A stretch of DNA of 64,000 nt from Monarcha castaneiventris obscurior. Lineage: Eukaryota; Chordata; Aves; Passeriformes; Monarchidae. Both the position numbers and the translations under genes were made by a program. How positions within the stretch are numbered: position 1 is the stretch's first letter; the number at the start of each line of letters is the position of its first letter. Shown piece after piece: positions 43,601-58,600 of the stretch. The notes under the pieces were generated by a model. The model saw only the letters and a list, made by a program, of their open reading frames with translations, was not told the DNA's origin and searched no databases. The DNA is taken from assembly GCA_026261815.1 (NCBI GenBank), contig JAMPIT010000484.1, positions 12,064,501 through 12,128,500 on the forward strand. Direction: 5' to 3'.

Positions 43601-46600
43601 CTCACCCACTTCCATTGCCATGCTTTTAGGACCCCAAAGGAGAGCTAAGACTTGCTGAGAGACAGGCCTGCTCCAGCCTCAATACTACCTGGACATCAGC
43701 AGAGGTGTGCAGAAGTCATACAAGTCAGAGCACAAAGCTCCACAACCACCAAGAGGCTGAATCAGCTGTGCTGTCTGGCATGACACAGCTCTGGGCAAAA
43801 CAGCATCACTGCAACCAGGCAAGGAGCAACAAGGGTGACCAGCCCACCCTGCCTGCACAAAGACAGCTCAGGAACAGGCCAGGAGACAGAACTCTGTTTG
43901 GGAAGGTGCACAGGATGCTCACTTGGAGGCAATCTTTGTGAGTGAATGATGGAGGCACAATGAAGTTTATTTTTGGCAGCACAAAATCAGAAGAAGTGTT
44001 GCTGCAGGAGCACAGTCACAGTCCCATAACCAAGTAGCATTTGGTTCTTGGGCAGTAAGACCTCAGCTTGGAGAAGATGCTTCTCATGCATAACCAGAGT
44101 AAGTTCACAGCACAGGATTTATAAGCAGCAGTAACAAAAGAGAAAGCATAGCCAACACAGGACTAATACCTGCAGTGCCACACCACCAGCCCTTCGCCCT
44201 GCCCTGAAATGCCACCATCCTCACCTTTGAAATGCCTGCACTTCACAGCATCTAAGCAGAGACAAGTGCAAAGCCTTCTGCAACAGGCCTGATTTTCATC
44301 TCCCACAGCTCTTTCCAGACACAAGATGAGCCCTGTTAGTGCTGCCCACCACAGTCAGGTCAGCACAGTCTCTGGTGGGATGCTGGGGACAGGAACATCT
44401 ATTATGGAGGTTCAGAGTGGTCATCTAGGACATTTACTCAGCTCACACGAAATGGATGGGACAGTCCCTGTTCTCTGCAGACCTGTCAACCCCTACACAG
44501 TCTCATCACCAAATTATACCCCTCCACAGCTTCATGACACCCACAACAAACCAACAGACTGCAACCAGGGCAGCAAGGCTACAAATACCAGCCTCTTCTG
44601 ATTTGATCCATGTGGTCACTAACAGCTACTCTGTGGGTCACAGCACAAGAAAATGGGTTTTCAACATCCTTTTAAGAGAAATATGCCACTGACAGCACTG
44701 GTGACCTACAGCCTGGCTTCAAAATGGGGAGCAAAGCTGTGACTGTCCAGGACCAGGCACGTGTGGGGAGCTGGAAGGTACCACCAAGGGAGTATTAATA
44801 CATGTTCACCTTACTCTTTAGGCTTTTCCCCAGCATCTCCTTCTGGCTGCTCAGATAAAGGACACTGGGCTAAACAGGAGCTCTGAGGGCACGAAGGACA
44901 TTGCTATTAGTAGCAGGAACAGGTCATCCTAACAAATAGAGGAGTGTGAAGTAGAATGAACATGAGGGCAAAGCCTGGGTATGGAAAGCAAAGAGCTGGG
45001 AAAACCTGGGACATGGCACTATCCTGCAGAGGACCAGCACTGCAGTGTTAAAACCAGCACCACCATCTCTCTTGGCACAGTGGTGGAGAGAAGGCCTTTT
45101 CCTTTAACCAGCACACATCTCATTCACTAGGATGAAACACCATAAAAGTCTGGTATAGAAAGCTGAAAAAAACTCTTTAAGAAACTGCAGAGATCTTCCT
45201 TGAGATCTGCAGGTGTCTCTTGCCAGCATTATAAAACAAAACTGGAACAACTCAAAACATGTTTAAAGACACCTACAAGAAGTGACACAGATAATTAATG
45301 GCATGTTCAAGAGCTGGAGGGCCTCTCACCGCTGGGCTGAAGCTTCCCTTCCTGTGCATTCCCCAGCCACAGCTGTAATAACCGGAATAACTTTAAAGCC
45401 AGACACCACTGCCCCTCGAGCACTGGGCATGCAGAGCAGCCAGGCAATGGGGGGCCACTGCTGCTGCTGCAAATCATGTAATGGCAAGACACACTCCCAG
45501 GGCCCTGGGAACAGCAGCTCTGGCTCACCCTGGGTGTGAGTCTGCATGTCCCGGGCCAGCTCCATCGGCAGCACGGAGTTCACGAGCGTTGAGATGACGG
45601 CAGCATCCAGGTTGCACATGGCTCCAAAGCACTTCAACAGCAGCAGGCGCAGTGGCACCCTGTGTTCCTGCAAAAACAATTTGTTACATCAAACCATGTC
45701 CCAGAGGAGCTCACTCTGAGGCAGTGACACAGCTTCTAAAAGTTCCTGTTGTTGGGAAGCCACAGACCTTCCCAGGGTGACAGTGAACCCAGAAGCTCTA
45801 AAAGCTTTTAACAAGCACAGGAATCACTTATTCACAATTGGGCTGGCTATGGGTTGTTGGCACATGTGGTCAGAGGGCATGTGGCAGCCAGAGCTCAGAT
45901 GTGAGATGCCCCACTTCCATCCACTAAATCTGGTAACACACCAACAACCCATTCCTGTCCCCAGCAAAGAGACTGAATTTGCTGGGTAGCCAGGATTCCC
46001 TGAGCACACTACGGTTTTGTGAACACTGCTCTGATTAAGGTTTCCTAACAATGTAACATTTGCAAGCTCTCTTCTGGAAGTTTTGGGACATGCAAGGATT
46101 CCAGCAAAGATGATGCTCAGCCTGCAGCTCCCATGCAGGAGCTCTGATGCTGAGGTAACCTGCATACTCCACCCTCAGCCAACAACTCCAGGGTTCAGAG
46201 AACACAAGTGAGCCAAGCCTTGGCACTGGGCATGACAGCAGCCAGGACAGGACACCCAACTGCTCCCTGCCTGGTCAGGCTTCCTTGGAATCATGGTCAG
46301 AGAAAAGCAGGCAGTGAAAGTTAGCAGGCTCTGTTATGCCCAGCCTGCCCCCCCGCTGCTCTCAGCTAAGTTACAGCCGCCTCATGCTGAGGTCTGGGTT
46401 CAGACACAGAAGTGCCAGATGAAAGCAAAATGCCACAAGACTTGATGTGCTGTAGCTGGGGACTTAGGGACAAGATGGGGACAAGTTTTTTACTCCCACA
46501 GAGTCCTACAATAGAACATTCCAGGAAGGAGAGGGGGAAAGCAACACTTCATAGGCGTTAAAGGCAAAACTTCAATTTCTTCCTCTGAATACTGATTTCC

Positions 46601-49600
46601 TTCCTCACTCCCAAGGCTTCTACTCACTACCTACTTTCCTAAGCAAAGTTATTTACTAATGCACAGGAGTGCATCAATTAAAAGAGCAATCACAGCCTGT
46701 CAGATCTCCCAAGGCATCCTCTGAAATCCTTCCTCTAGACACCAGTGATACCAATGCTGTCCCTCAATGGGCCAGTAAAAGCAGCAAGCTTTACCTTTCC
46801 CAGTGCTAGCTACTGCTTCAAAGTCTACAGCATCCTCTGCTCTTTCATACAGCTTTCATGCATAGCATTGACATTAGCCAGCACTCGAAAGGGATATGCT
46901 GCAATTCCAGTGAGACCACAGAACTGCCCTATCCAAGGGAAACATCTTATATATATTCATCATACCAACCCTGCCCTTTTGCCCCTTCAGGGAAATCTTA
47001 AAAAGAGAGGTCTGGTGCATTCTGCCACCTTACCATCTGATAATATGCCACGAGGGACAGGACAGATTCAAACTCATTCTTCTTGCACATTTTCTTGCAA
47101 ACTTCTGGATCTGCATCTGTCTGGAAGAAGGAATGGACAGGTAACCCAGTGACACATCAAAGCAGAAGGTGCCTCCTGCAGGGACCTCAAGGGAGTCCAC
47201 TTGCTTTCAGATCTCAGTAGCCACAACATCTCACAACGAAACTGAAGGCAGAGCACAAAAACAGGTCAAGAACCATCACCCTTCATATTCTGCATCAAAG
47301 TGGATTCTTGAGAAACGCCTCCGCCATAGAGCACGTCTCGGGCTGAGAACATCTAAAACATGACCCGAGCAGCACCTGATTGAGAGCATCACAGTTACAC
47401 AGGGCAGCTCCAGCACTGCTCCCATCCTGAGAAGTACATCTCCTCCCACCCCTAAGTTATGAGGAAATGGTTGCACAAAACCCCACTCTGGCTTGCCCTG
47501 CAGGCCCACAGCGAGGCAGCACAGGCTGTACATGAAGTGATGAAAACCCTGGCATTTATTACAGAAAATTTACCTGTCCTGTTTATGTCAGACCTGGAGA
47601 GGACTACAAAATAGTGACAGAGCAAACCCCACAGCAGGACCCCTAGCACAGACCATGTCACTGCACTGAGGGCAGCTCCCACATCATCCTCAGACACAGA
47701 CAGACTTGTATGTACTGGTGAGAGCACTGGGACAGGAATCACCCTGCTCACTATGGGCATGTTCCTCTCCTGCATGCACAGATGTGTGAGATGCTTTATA
47801 CCTTCTCACAAAAACAGCTTTAAAGCTCACTTTCAAGGCAACCAAAGAATGTCCTTTGCATTTAATGAGCTTCACTCCACAAGTACCTCCCAGCAAGGGA
47901 GGATGTTTTAAGTGGAAGATGTTTTAACTGGGCCTAGGAGTGCAACAACCCTCACCAGAGACTTCCAGGTTCTCTGTGGGAGGTTGGGTTTTTTGGAGGT
48001 GAGGGTTTATATCCTCTTGTGATAGGTAAATACCACAGCTCCCATGAAGAACATCTCAGCAATGCTTTTCAGAACAGCTTTGTAAGGTGGAATGGAGAGT
48101 AAAGGCAGCTCAAGAGCACTGCAGAGCCCAGAGAGAAGGGTAGGGCTTCACACTGACAGTAAAGGATGCACAAGAAACCTGGGCCCCTGAAACAGCAGAT
48201 CCAGTGGCAACACAGGGGTGAAGGAGGTCAATAAAAGGAACTTCACCAGGGCTGTCTTCTCTGCTCTGCCTGTAAAGAGAGGTATTTACTCACCAGGATG
48301 CGAAGCAGCTCCTCCAGGTAGCAGCAGATGACATTCTCATCCTCGTAGAGTGCCCAGCTGCGCTGCTGAGCATCATCCTTGTGCCTGGCCAGATCTGCAA
48401 AGATCACCTCCAGACGCTGCTCGTCGTGGCAGATCTGGCCCGAGGGCAGCCCCGCACTCAGGTTCTGCACGACAGCAAAACCACTGGTTAGTGGGGCCCT
48501 GACAGCTGGCTGTTGTTTGGGTGCCTGTTTCCTGCAATCTTGTCTCACCACTGGCAGCTGACCTCATTCAGTCAAGAGCTGGCAGTACAAAACCAGTAAG
48601 TTTGTGACACATGTTATTCCAGATCGCATACTTTTGGAGCCTCTACCCCTCTGTAGATTCTGGAAATTATCCCAAAAATGGGAAAAGCCAAACCAGCCCG
48701 GTACGGGCCAGGACCACTGCCAGGCAGCAGCTGAGCACCCCCAGTAAAACAGACGTGTCCTGGACACCAAACCACCACACTGCACAGCTACCTCGAGGCA
48801 GGAGAAGTTCCCTCTGCTGCCCACTCCCTTCAGCCTGAAAGGGACAGATCTGCCTTTAATCCTTGGCTCAAGAGCAAGGACTTGTATGGTGCTCTCCATG
48901 CCAGCTGCTCTAGGCCTGGATCCTCTGCAGCAAGAACAGGAACCAATTCATCATGGGCTGCTTTGGTTTTGCTTCATTCCAAACAGCAGAGCTCCACTGT
49001 TCACCACAGCTCTGAAGTGTGTAGCCACTCAGCAAATCTTACTGCACACATTCCTTTCTCAAACTGCTATCAACTGCATCCCCATCACTTCTGCCTCATA
49101 CATAAACCTTGCCATGAAGGTCTTACTCTTCAGTTGCCTTTCCTTTGCTTTTCCTCTCCATCAAGAAAGAGGGGAATGTTGAGGGAGCATTTAACCTGCC
49201 CCAACAGCTGCTGTGCTCTGGGATTTAGGATAAGCCTCTAGGACCTAAGTATATCACATGAATCACCTGCTTTCCTGAAAGCAAGGCAAGGAGGGGGGTT
49301 CAGTACATGGAACTGAGCTGATCACACTTGATGAGCTCAGGCACCATTAAGAGAGGTAAGGACTAATTTGTGAAATAGCTTAAATTATATACACAAGGGT
49401 TTGGCAGCAGTGACAACAAGCAGCAGGAGATCAGCGAGGTGGAAGAGAACCAAGCTGAGAAATTCAAACAACAGTGAAAACCCACTCACTGAGACCAAAT
49501 TCCTAAAAATTTTTGGATGAGGCTGTCTTACCACAAGCAGCAACAAGTCATGACCACTCAGTGAGAAAAGACCTTTATAGTTTACCAGCCAGGACATCTG

Positions 49601-52600
49601 TCCTGGTGCAGCTCCTTCCAACAGGCTGGCTGTGCAGGCAGGGGCAGCAAGCCTTTAGGCAGAATTCACTTTGGGAGCAGAGCAGAAGGATTTTGTTTGG
49701 AGACACGAGCCCATGTCTTGTGCCAGGTGTGACACTCACAGTTGCATGCCCGCACGTGGATGGCCAAGTGCAGGAGCTGCACCCTTCCTGCCCATCTCCC
49801 ACCCTCCAGGCCTCTCTGGGGAAACCACTCCATGTTCAACAGTAATGTCTTGCCTGCTTTATTACAGACAGAATTGTTAGTCATTTGCTTTGGGGTATGA
49901 ATTAATTCCATTAATCTAATGGACTTCAAGTCCATGCTTCAGTTATACAATAAAGAAGCTTTCTTCTTGCTGCTTCTTACATAATTTTTGTCAGGCAGGT
50001 AATGAAGGAAGGAGCATGCAGGTTTAACACAAGCCTCTGTACACTCTTGAAATTTTGGGAAGCTGTGGGTGGCCTAGCAGAAAAGCAGGTAACCAGCTGT
50101 CAAAGAGCACAACTTTCAGAAGGAGCTGAGTACAAACACGAGAATTTCCCTCTGAATGGTGATTTATCAGAAGCAAATACATTAAAGAGACTCACTTCAT
50201 CATGCCATCTCCCTGCTTCTCCGTAGGAGGACTTACAGCACTGCAGTGTCACCTGCCTGTCCCAGCTGCTTGGCAGAGGGTTCTCCACTCATGTGCCTTA
50301 CTCACATCCTCCTCACCAGAGCACTGCAGGGCCCGTCCTACCTCAATCCACTGCTGGGACTCTTTTTGGATGATCATTTTAATGAGTATTCGTTTTAATG
50401 ATCACTCTATTCAGCCTCTTACCACTAATCTACTTTCTCCAATCCTTCATCTGCAGCCCTTAACGACCCCACTGAGCACCAAGCTCCTAATGGATTTGGA
50501 TGAGATCAATCCATTAACAAGCTCTTCCATCTGAGCGTGTAACTACACCTCACACTGTCTCAGTGCACTATCAGCACCATTCTCAGCCCTCCCATCACCA
50601 GGGTCAGGTCTCTGCTTATTAAACATCTTGGCAGATACTACAACCTGCAGCATCATCATATGGTCATTTCCAGGAATCTGCTGGAGAGCACATAAGCAGA
50701 AGGAGATTTCAGTATTTCTAACAATGCCACTTTGCATTATCTTGCTGCTTCAAATAGTTCCCTGCCCCCAGCCCAGCAGAACAAGCTGCTGCAGGGATTT
50801 CATTCTTCCTGAGCAGCCCAAAACCATTTTGGGAACTTTATCATACCCACACTGCTCAGAGGTGGCCATACCTCCCATGCAAACCCAGCTGCTGTCCTGT
50901 CCATTTCTTATTTTCCCACTCCCACGCCTCCCTCCCCCCCACCCCACCAGCAAGTGCAGTGGATCACCAGTGCCATGGGTACACACATCCTCCCTCCAGA
51001 TGAGCCCCAAAACCATATAGCCAGTTTTCAGACACATTTCAGGGGGATTGCTCTGGGGATTCCTCCACCCTCTGGGCAGCAAACCGTTGCCAGCGCAACA
51101 CCACCCACAGAAACCAGACAGCTAACACTGCTCCCAACACATGCAGACCGCCAGGCTCCTCAGCAGCTGCTAAATGAGATGAAACGTGGTGCTAGAGATG
51201 CCTGACTTCAGCTGAGCCAACTGTCCCAGGGCAGGCCTTTGACACACACTCTTTCAGCAGCAGCAGGTCAGCTCCCAGCTGACACAGCCCCATCCAGGGC
51301 AGGTCAGCTCTGCAGGGAGGCAGTGTTGGCCATGCACAGACCTGTGGGTGTCACAGGGAGAGAGCAGCACTTGGCTTTCAACCCCCACATTAGCTGTGCC
51401 TCGGGAAGGTGTCTGCAGCCTTTGCTGTTCAGGGCTCCCAGCCACCTGCAGCCCAACACACATGGGCTCCACTGACATCCTCAGCAGCTCTCTGGAGGAG
51501 TGGGACCATCTACAGCTGAGTCAGGATGGCTGCGTGCAGCACCCTGCCACGGACCTCCATAAAGGCTTTTCCAGAAATGATCGAGGGAAAGACTTGCCTA
51601 GGCACTAATGCATTCCTCCCACCCTCCGGATTCCCCTTTATTACACTCTCACTGAGGAGGAGTCCTCCCAACAGCCCAGCCAAAGCACTCGGCCTTGAAA
51701 GCTCTCACCCTGCTAACCTTCCCTTGTCTCCGGCAAATGTGGGGACAGAGCTCCCATGGGGAGAAGCTGAGCCCCAGAGCAGCCTTTGTGTCTTGTCAAA
51801 AGCAAATCTCCTTTAAGCAAAGCTGAATCAATGAATGAAGAGGAAGGCAGCCACAGGGCTTCAGGGCAAGGAGAGGGTTTCAGCCACATTAGCCATGAGG
51901 TTTGTCAGAGCTCGTTGGGGACAGCAGGCACTGGTGGTGGGCAGCTGAGAGCAGGGCACAGCCCAGCACTACAAGGGAACCCCTCCCCCAGAAATACATC
52001 ACCTCCCACACCAACTTTCTGACTTGTTCCTCCACCTCTGACACATCCAAGAACAGTTTGACCCCACCCAGCAGCTTGGGCTCAGCTAGAAGACCGATCT
52101 ACATTATACATTTTGTCAGCAGTTTTCAAGCTTAAATTTAAGGCAGCCAGAGAGGGGTCTGAGTCACAACTACAACACAGCGATGCAATTTTAATAAAAA
52201 GCAGATAAGTGATTTCTGATTTCTCCCTCTCAAGGTGCAGCTAGCTTGTGCAATGGGCACTTCTGGTTGTCTCACACTAAGTTTAATAAATCTGCAAAGC
52301 TCAGCCTTCTTAGACATGATATCTAGAGTACCACTCCCTCCTCTCAGATGGGAGATAATCCAACAGAGTTGAAGGCAATCACATATCACCAAAACCTACT
52401 AATCCAAGTGATTCTCTAGAAGCCCAAAAACCAGGCAGCATCTATATTATCTTTAGGTACGTCCAAATTTCCAGTGAGGTCCCACAAAAGCCAGCTCCAG
52501 TTTAGACAGTCACAGAAATGCTGCCTTTGAAAAGAGGTTTCAGTCGCTTTGTGCATCTTACCCAGTCACTGTGACATTTATCAGGAGCCAGCTCATGGAC

Positions 52601-55600
52601 AAGGAAAGGGGCCATTTCCAAGGCCAGGCCAAATGCTGACACAGGGAAGCCAACCTGGCAGGTTTCCTCCTGCAGATCAGGGTTCCCCAAATAGTATGGT
52701 ACCTCTGAAGTACCTTTCCTAAGGTGTGAGCTCCTCAGCATCCTCCTCGCCTTAAGTTGCCTCTTGAAAAGAGCAGCATGATAATGTCCTCCCAGCATCT
52801 TTTATTCTCAAGAAAAACTATGTGCCTGTACAGACTCCCCACTGGAGGAGCAGCAAGGTAAATAAGATGGAAGTGCTACCACTATTCAACCTTCAGAAGG
52901 CACTGGGGATAGAAGCGAGGTAATGGATTCCGGAATTGATTTAGTAAACCAGTGAGCTGACTCTAAATTAAGACTGGAATAGGAATAGAAAGGATATAAC
53001 TAATTAAAGAACATGATACAAAAGGTTGAAGCAGGTATGGTATCTACTATGAGCAGACCAAAGCTTTAAATCAAAGCTGATATCTTGCTCTATTTTAGGG
53101 AGTTGAAGAAAAACCTTGAAAAATATGCAAGAGAAGAGCTGCCCATGTATTTGCATGGATTGGGGAGTAGAGGGATTTCAGAAGTTACAAATTAAAGAAA
53201 AGAAGTCCTTGACCTAGAACTGACAACTCAGCAACAATTCTACACAGAAACCCCTGAGATTGTGGAATGATTTGGTATAATGAACAACACAAAGCCAACG
53301 ATAATAATTTGTACCACTAAACCACACTAGTGAAGCTGCAACAGTGCAGCCACTCCACAAGTACACATGACCACCCTCCCAGTTGTTAGAGCTGGTCTTC
53401 TACACCAGGTGAACAACCTCACCTGGGACCAGGCCCCCACATATCAGCAGAGCTAAATCATCTGTGTGGGACACAGAAAAAATGCACACCAGATCGACAA
53501 CATTTACACCTAAGCACTGAGCAAGCCCATCCAGGCTTTCCTTCTGAAAGCAGTACTGCTCAAGATAGGTGTGATGAGGTATAATGAGATGGAACAGAAT
53601 GTCTCCTGTGTCTCCATACATTACTGGTCATTTTAATAAAATCCCACAGATGTCCTAGATGACAGATATCACATCAGTTCCCAGTAGATCCATACTCATC
53701 TCTGCATCAGCATCAATTTCTTCCCATCCTTTTCAGGCTGGTCTGCAGCAATGGCCATGAAATCAAGGCTTTCAAATCCCCCTTGCAGAAACCTGGCACT
53801 AAATGACATCTGTGGAATTAAGCTTATTGAATCCTGAGTACAGGTATTATTGATAAAAATAATATTCAAATCTTGGACAAGGTGCAAATATCAGAAAACT
53901 GAACTTCTCAGCATGCAAGACAGAGCCAGAACATTTGCTTGAAACAACTAATTTTTTTTGCTGAATCTAGATCACACATTGACAGGGCATTGTTACTAGA
54001 GAAGGAAGCAATTAACTATTGGGTTATGGCCACAGAGACTTGATGATTGCTTGTAGGGCCCTCTATTCAGTGCAAACAGTCAACCAGATTATGATTTGAT
54101 GTAAAATGTGGATGTCATTCGTTCTCCATATTCAAATGCCTCTGAACAGTTCATTATAATCTTGCCATTAGCAATGGAATTCCAATCTTAGACGTTTATA
54201 TGATGCGCACTCCTCAGGGCTGCATTGAGCAAGTGGGAGCTGAAATTTATTACCCCTCCACCTAAAGCAGAGGGCTGCCCAGGTGCACTTCACCATTTCA
54301 ATGACTGATGCAGAAGGAGAAATATAGGATTATTTTGACACAAGGTTTATTTAGAACAAGCTCAAGATATTGCTCCAACTCAAGACCGTGTCGTACATCT
54401 GCAGCTCATCTGGGGAATAAACTCACCTGTTTTCCACTTCTCTGCTAACAGTACCCAGACCTGGCTTAAACCCCTGGTTCCTCTGGCTGGGCATTTACCC
54501 CCATCTAGCACCTTTCCTTTGGGATCTCACTGCATTTCTCATCCCAAACATCAGGAGCTCATTAAGCTCACGACACCTTATCCTTAGTGCTCGGAGGTGG
54601 TCTGCAGCAGTCCCCACTCCAAGCCCCACACACGTTACCTTACTCTCCACCACGGAGATGAGGATCTGCTCCATGATGCTGCTGGTTGCGGGCACAGAGG
54701 TCTGGATGTGGCCGATGACGATGCCGATGGCCACCCGGGACAGCTCGTAGCTGAGGTGGGTGTTCCTGCGCACCAGCTCGATCAGTTCGGCACCAATTGT
54801 CTTGGGCACGGAGGCCACCAGGCCACCGGGTTCTGCTGGCAGCGACTCCACCCCGGCTGCCTTCTTATCCTCCAGGCAGAGATTGCTGAAGGCATCCAGG
54901 CTTGCAGGGGGGGCCGGGGCAGTTTTCTTTACCTGAGAAGTCTTCTCCCCATCCACATTGTGGGACCTCTGGGTCCCCCCTTCAGCTGGCGGTGCTGGGG
55001 CAACCCTCTTGGACTGGGGAGATTTGCTGGAATCCTTTGGGGAAGTCCCGTAACGGGAATGGGTGACAGAGCCGCTGTCCAAATTGCGTGTGATGGTGGT
55101 GTGGACACTCCGGCTCGGGACAGGGGGTGGAGTGTTGGCAGGACTGGAGGTGGCCGTTGGGAGAGCGGTCTCGGACACAGAAGAAGCAGTGTACAAGGTA
55201 TCCAGGGATGTCGTGCTTATAGAGGAGGCACTAGAAGCTGACCCAGGAATAATTTCAACGGCATCTGAAAGGGAACAATTAAACATGCCTTAGCAACAGC
55301 ATCAAAGGAAAAGAGAAAAAAACCAAATTGCTACAGCACAGTCCATTAAAAGGCTCATTGTGCATGCGACCAGAGCAGTTTAACTCCTCTTCCTGCCTCA
55401 CTTATCTCAAAGCAAAATTGTACCAGTTCCCTCTGGAGCATTCCCACACAATCACCTCTTTAGAAAAGGGAAAGCTACTCTGTTGAGATGAATACCCTTC
55501 AAAGGGCTTAGTGTTTTACACAGGGGAAGGGAGGGAGGGACAGACAGAACTAAGGGACAGCAAAGTCTTTTCCCCCTGGGCTAGGCTTTTTCTGCATTAA

Positions 55601-58600
55601 GGATGTAAGCCCTCACTTTTGAAACATGGTGTCTCAGAATTGCAAGACACAGAAGGCTTCACATAGCAGCCTGCACCTCCCTCTTGCACACACCCCACGG
55701 TTAGCACTGACAGTGGAGGAAACACTTGACTGACAACCTCTCTAGTCCCTCCCTTTCAGCACTCTCCAACATTTGATCACGAGTCCTGCAGCCCTGCTAG
55801 CACCCACTGATTTCACTAGCCTCCACACTATCTGCTCTACTGTATTTCTCCCACCATCTAGTTTTGACTAGCTCTAGCAGTGGGAGTCCCACCTTCCAAG
55901 GGAAAAAATCCGTAACAAGCAAAGAGATATTAAGATTTTTCTTTCCTTTAACCTGGTCTTATATATAGTTTTGGTAAATCTTATCCATTAGTTTCTAGTG
56001 GACAGAAACATCCAAGTTCTTCCCTGACTATGAAAACAATTACTTGGGCAAACAGTGGGCTACTTAGAGCTTCCCAGGAGCAGCTGGTGTTAGTGCTGAA
56101 GAGAAGGAGCTGCACCCCTTGGGGAGCCCAACTCTCAGGGAAGGCAGTTACTCACACACCTCCCACCTGCAAAGGAAGGAGCAGTGGGACAGATGTGAAA
56201 TGTCTTTGCTGCCCTTCTGCAGGCAACTCCAACCCTTCCTGCTCCATCAGTGTTTGGAGCCCTTCACTAGTCCATCCACCAGTCCCCCCAAAGTAAACAC
56301 CAGCTAGGCAGAAAAACGGGGCCCTTCACTCCCACACAGGTTCAGCATCCCTCTTTTTTCTCCTCCTCACAGAGGATCATTCATGAATCATAGCTCCCCC
56401 CATGCTTCATTAAATCAAAATAATGAGTTGAATGAAACTGACCTTTGTGAACTCCCACTACTCCAGTGAAAAATGGCTCAATACCATTAAGCACCATTAA
56501 GGAAGCTCATGCCGGTCCCAGGTCTCAATTACCTGCAAGTCAATAGCTCTGCCCTGCTCCACCCAAGGGGACATGAGTGGGCTTGAGATGGGCTGAGTGT
56601 CACCAATGGCACCACTGTCACAGCACAGCAGAGCACTTGGGCAAACTGGCAGCAAGGCAGCAGGATGAGCACAGCTCTGTCAGCCCGACCACGCTGAAGA
56701 CAGAGAAGCTCCTGCCCTGACCCCATGGTCCTGCTCTCAAGTGTTCCTCACTAGCTGCTCCTCTGCCTGTGGGCAGCACATCAGCAGACGTGCCCCTGGT
56801 ATTATTACTGCTCCTTACAGACACAAGCCACTGAATTCATGGAAGTCCCACCACTGTACAAAGAAAGCGCCCAACAGATTGGGAGTCAAAAGCAAGACTT
56901 GAGACTGCCTTAAGAGCCAGTGAGTCCCTCTAGTGAAGTATCACACTCTTCACTGCAAGGGAACACCCCTCTGCCTTGTTGGGAGACGGCCATGGTGTCT
57001 GTAGGAGAAAAAGGATCTGAAACCACAGCGGTTGTGCACCAGCCAGACTAGCCACAGGAACAAGCAGAGAGTTGCTCCATGGAGAGCACTATGATTCCCG
57101 GGACCACAGGCACTGAAAGAGCAGGAGGATGCTGTACCTGGCACCCATCCACAAGCTGCTCAGACCCTCCCAAATCAGAACAGCCTTGAAGGAGTACTGG
57201 TCACCAGCTCAGGACCATTAGCATTAAAACCCACAGGAATCTAGACTATATATACATTTTATAGATAAATTTGTAAGGATATAAATCGTATAGGAGTTCA
57301 GGGAATTCCTGGATAAGGATGCTCATCTAAGCACAAACCAGAAGCATTCAGGCCCCATGGCTGTTACATTGCCCAGTGCCCATTTCATGCCCGAGACCTG
57401 GAGAGCAGTTTGTCCTTACTTTTAATGGGAGCAGCAATCTGTGTGTTCTTGCGCTTCTCTGGAGGTGGGGGGGTGACAGGAGCAGCACGACAGGACTGTG
57501 GTGGGATCTATAAGGAAAGATTTCAGAGCAATCAAAGGAGGTTGACAATAAAGACATTCTCTTTTATGAAGCCTTCTTTCTCGCGTGCATGTGTAGATTT
57601 GTCCTTACATGTCTCTCGTCACTTGGGGCAGTTTTCTCAGGAGGACAGATGTTAATAGGCGGCCTCCTAGAAGAACAAAGCAGCACTCAAACTGACTTCA
57701 TCCCCTCCCTGTGACAGGCAAAGCAGCCCTTGTTTAATTGCTGTGTTCAGCAGCACATGGCACATATGTCGTGTAGACCTGTCAAGAATTTACTCCTCCT
57801 TTATTCCAAATGCAATCCCACACACTTACCATGTCTCCACATTACTCTCAATAGCTCCACAGAGGCTGCAAACAGAGTGCGTATTTACACACTCTTCTGG
57901 AGTGATCCATTACATCAGCTACAAATACCCGTGCAGACAGACAAAACCAAGGACTGGAAACATGTAAATGTTTTTTCCATGCCTTCAAAGCTATTTCTGC
58001 TCATGCAGGGAGAAAATAGGGCTTGACCCTCTGTGCAATACTATGCTACCTATAGCAAGACACACTGGGAAAAGCTTTGCCATGGAGTTGCATTAACTCT
58101 CCACATCTGGGGTTTCTCCTGTAAGTCTCTTCTTCTAGGATTGCCAAACCAGCAATGTATGAGCCCCAGACTCAGATTCCTACATTCATCTTTTCCTGTC
58201 AGATCTAAACACCATGATCACCAATATCACTTTCACCCACAATTACTCCAGGGAGGTGCAGCCTCAGGGTTAACCTCTAATCAGTAGGGCATCACTGAAC
58301 ACAGCAGCCAAGCTAGGTGGGAGCACATTGCATCAATACTCCAGTCCCCACAGCCCAGCAGCTCAGGGCCAGGAGATTCTGCTTGGGACCTCTTAGGACT
58401 GCTGGGATTCAGAACCTGCTGCCTCAAATGTGCCTCTGCTTTTATGGGATACTGCAATCCTGTCTGTGGCCAAATACTCCCAGGGGAATATGGGAAGGGA
58501 AAGGAGGTGATGGCCTGAATGTCTTGGCTCACTCAGCTTTCAACCATTTGGAATCTGTAGTGACATTCAGTCCATCACAAGTGAAAATTTTCCAGGTTTG

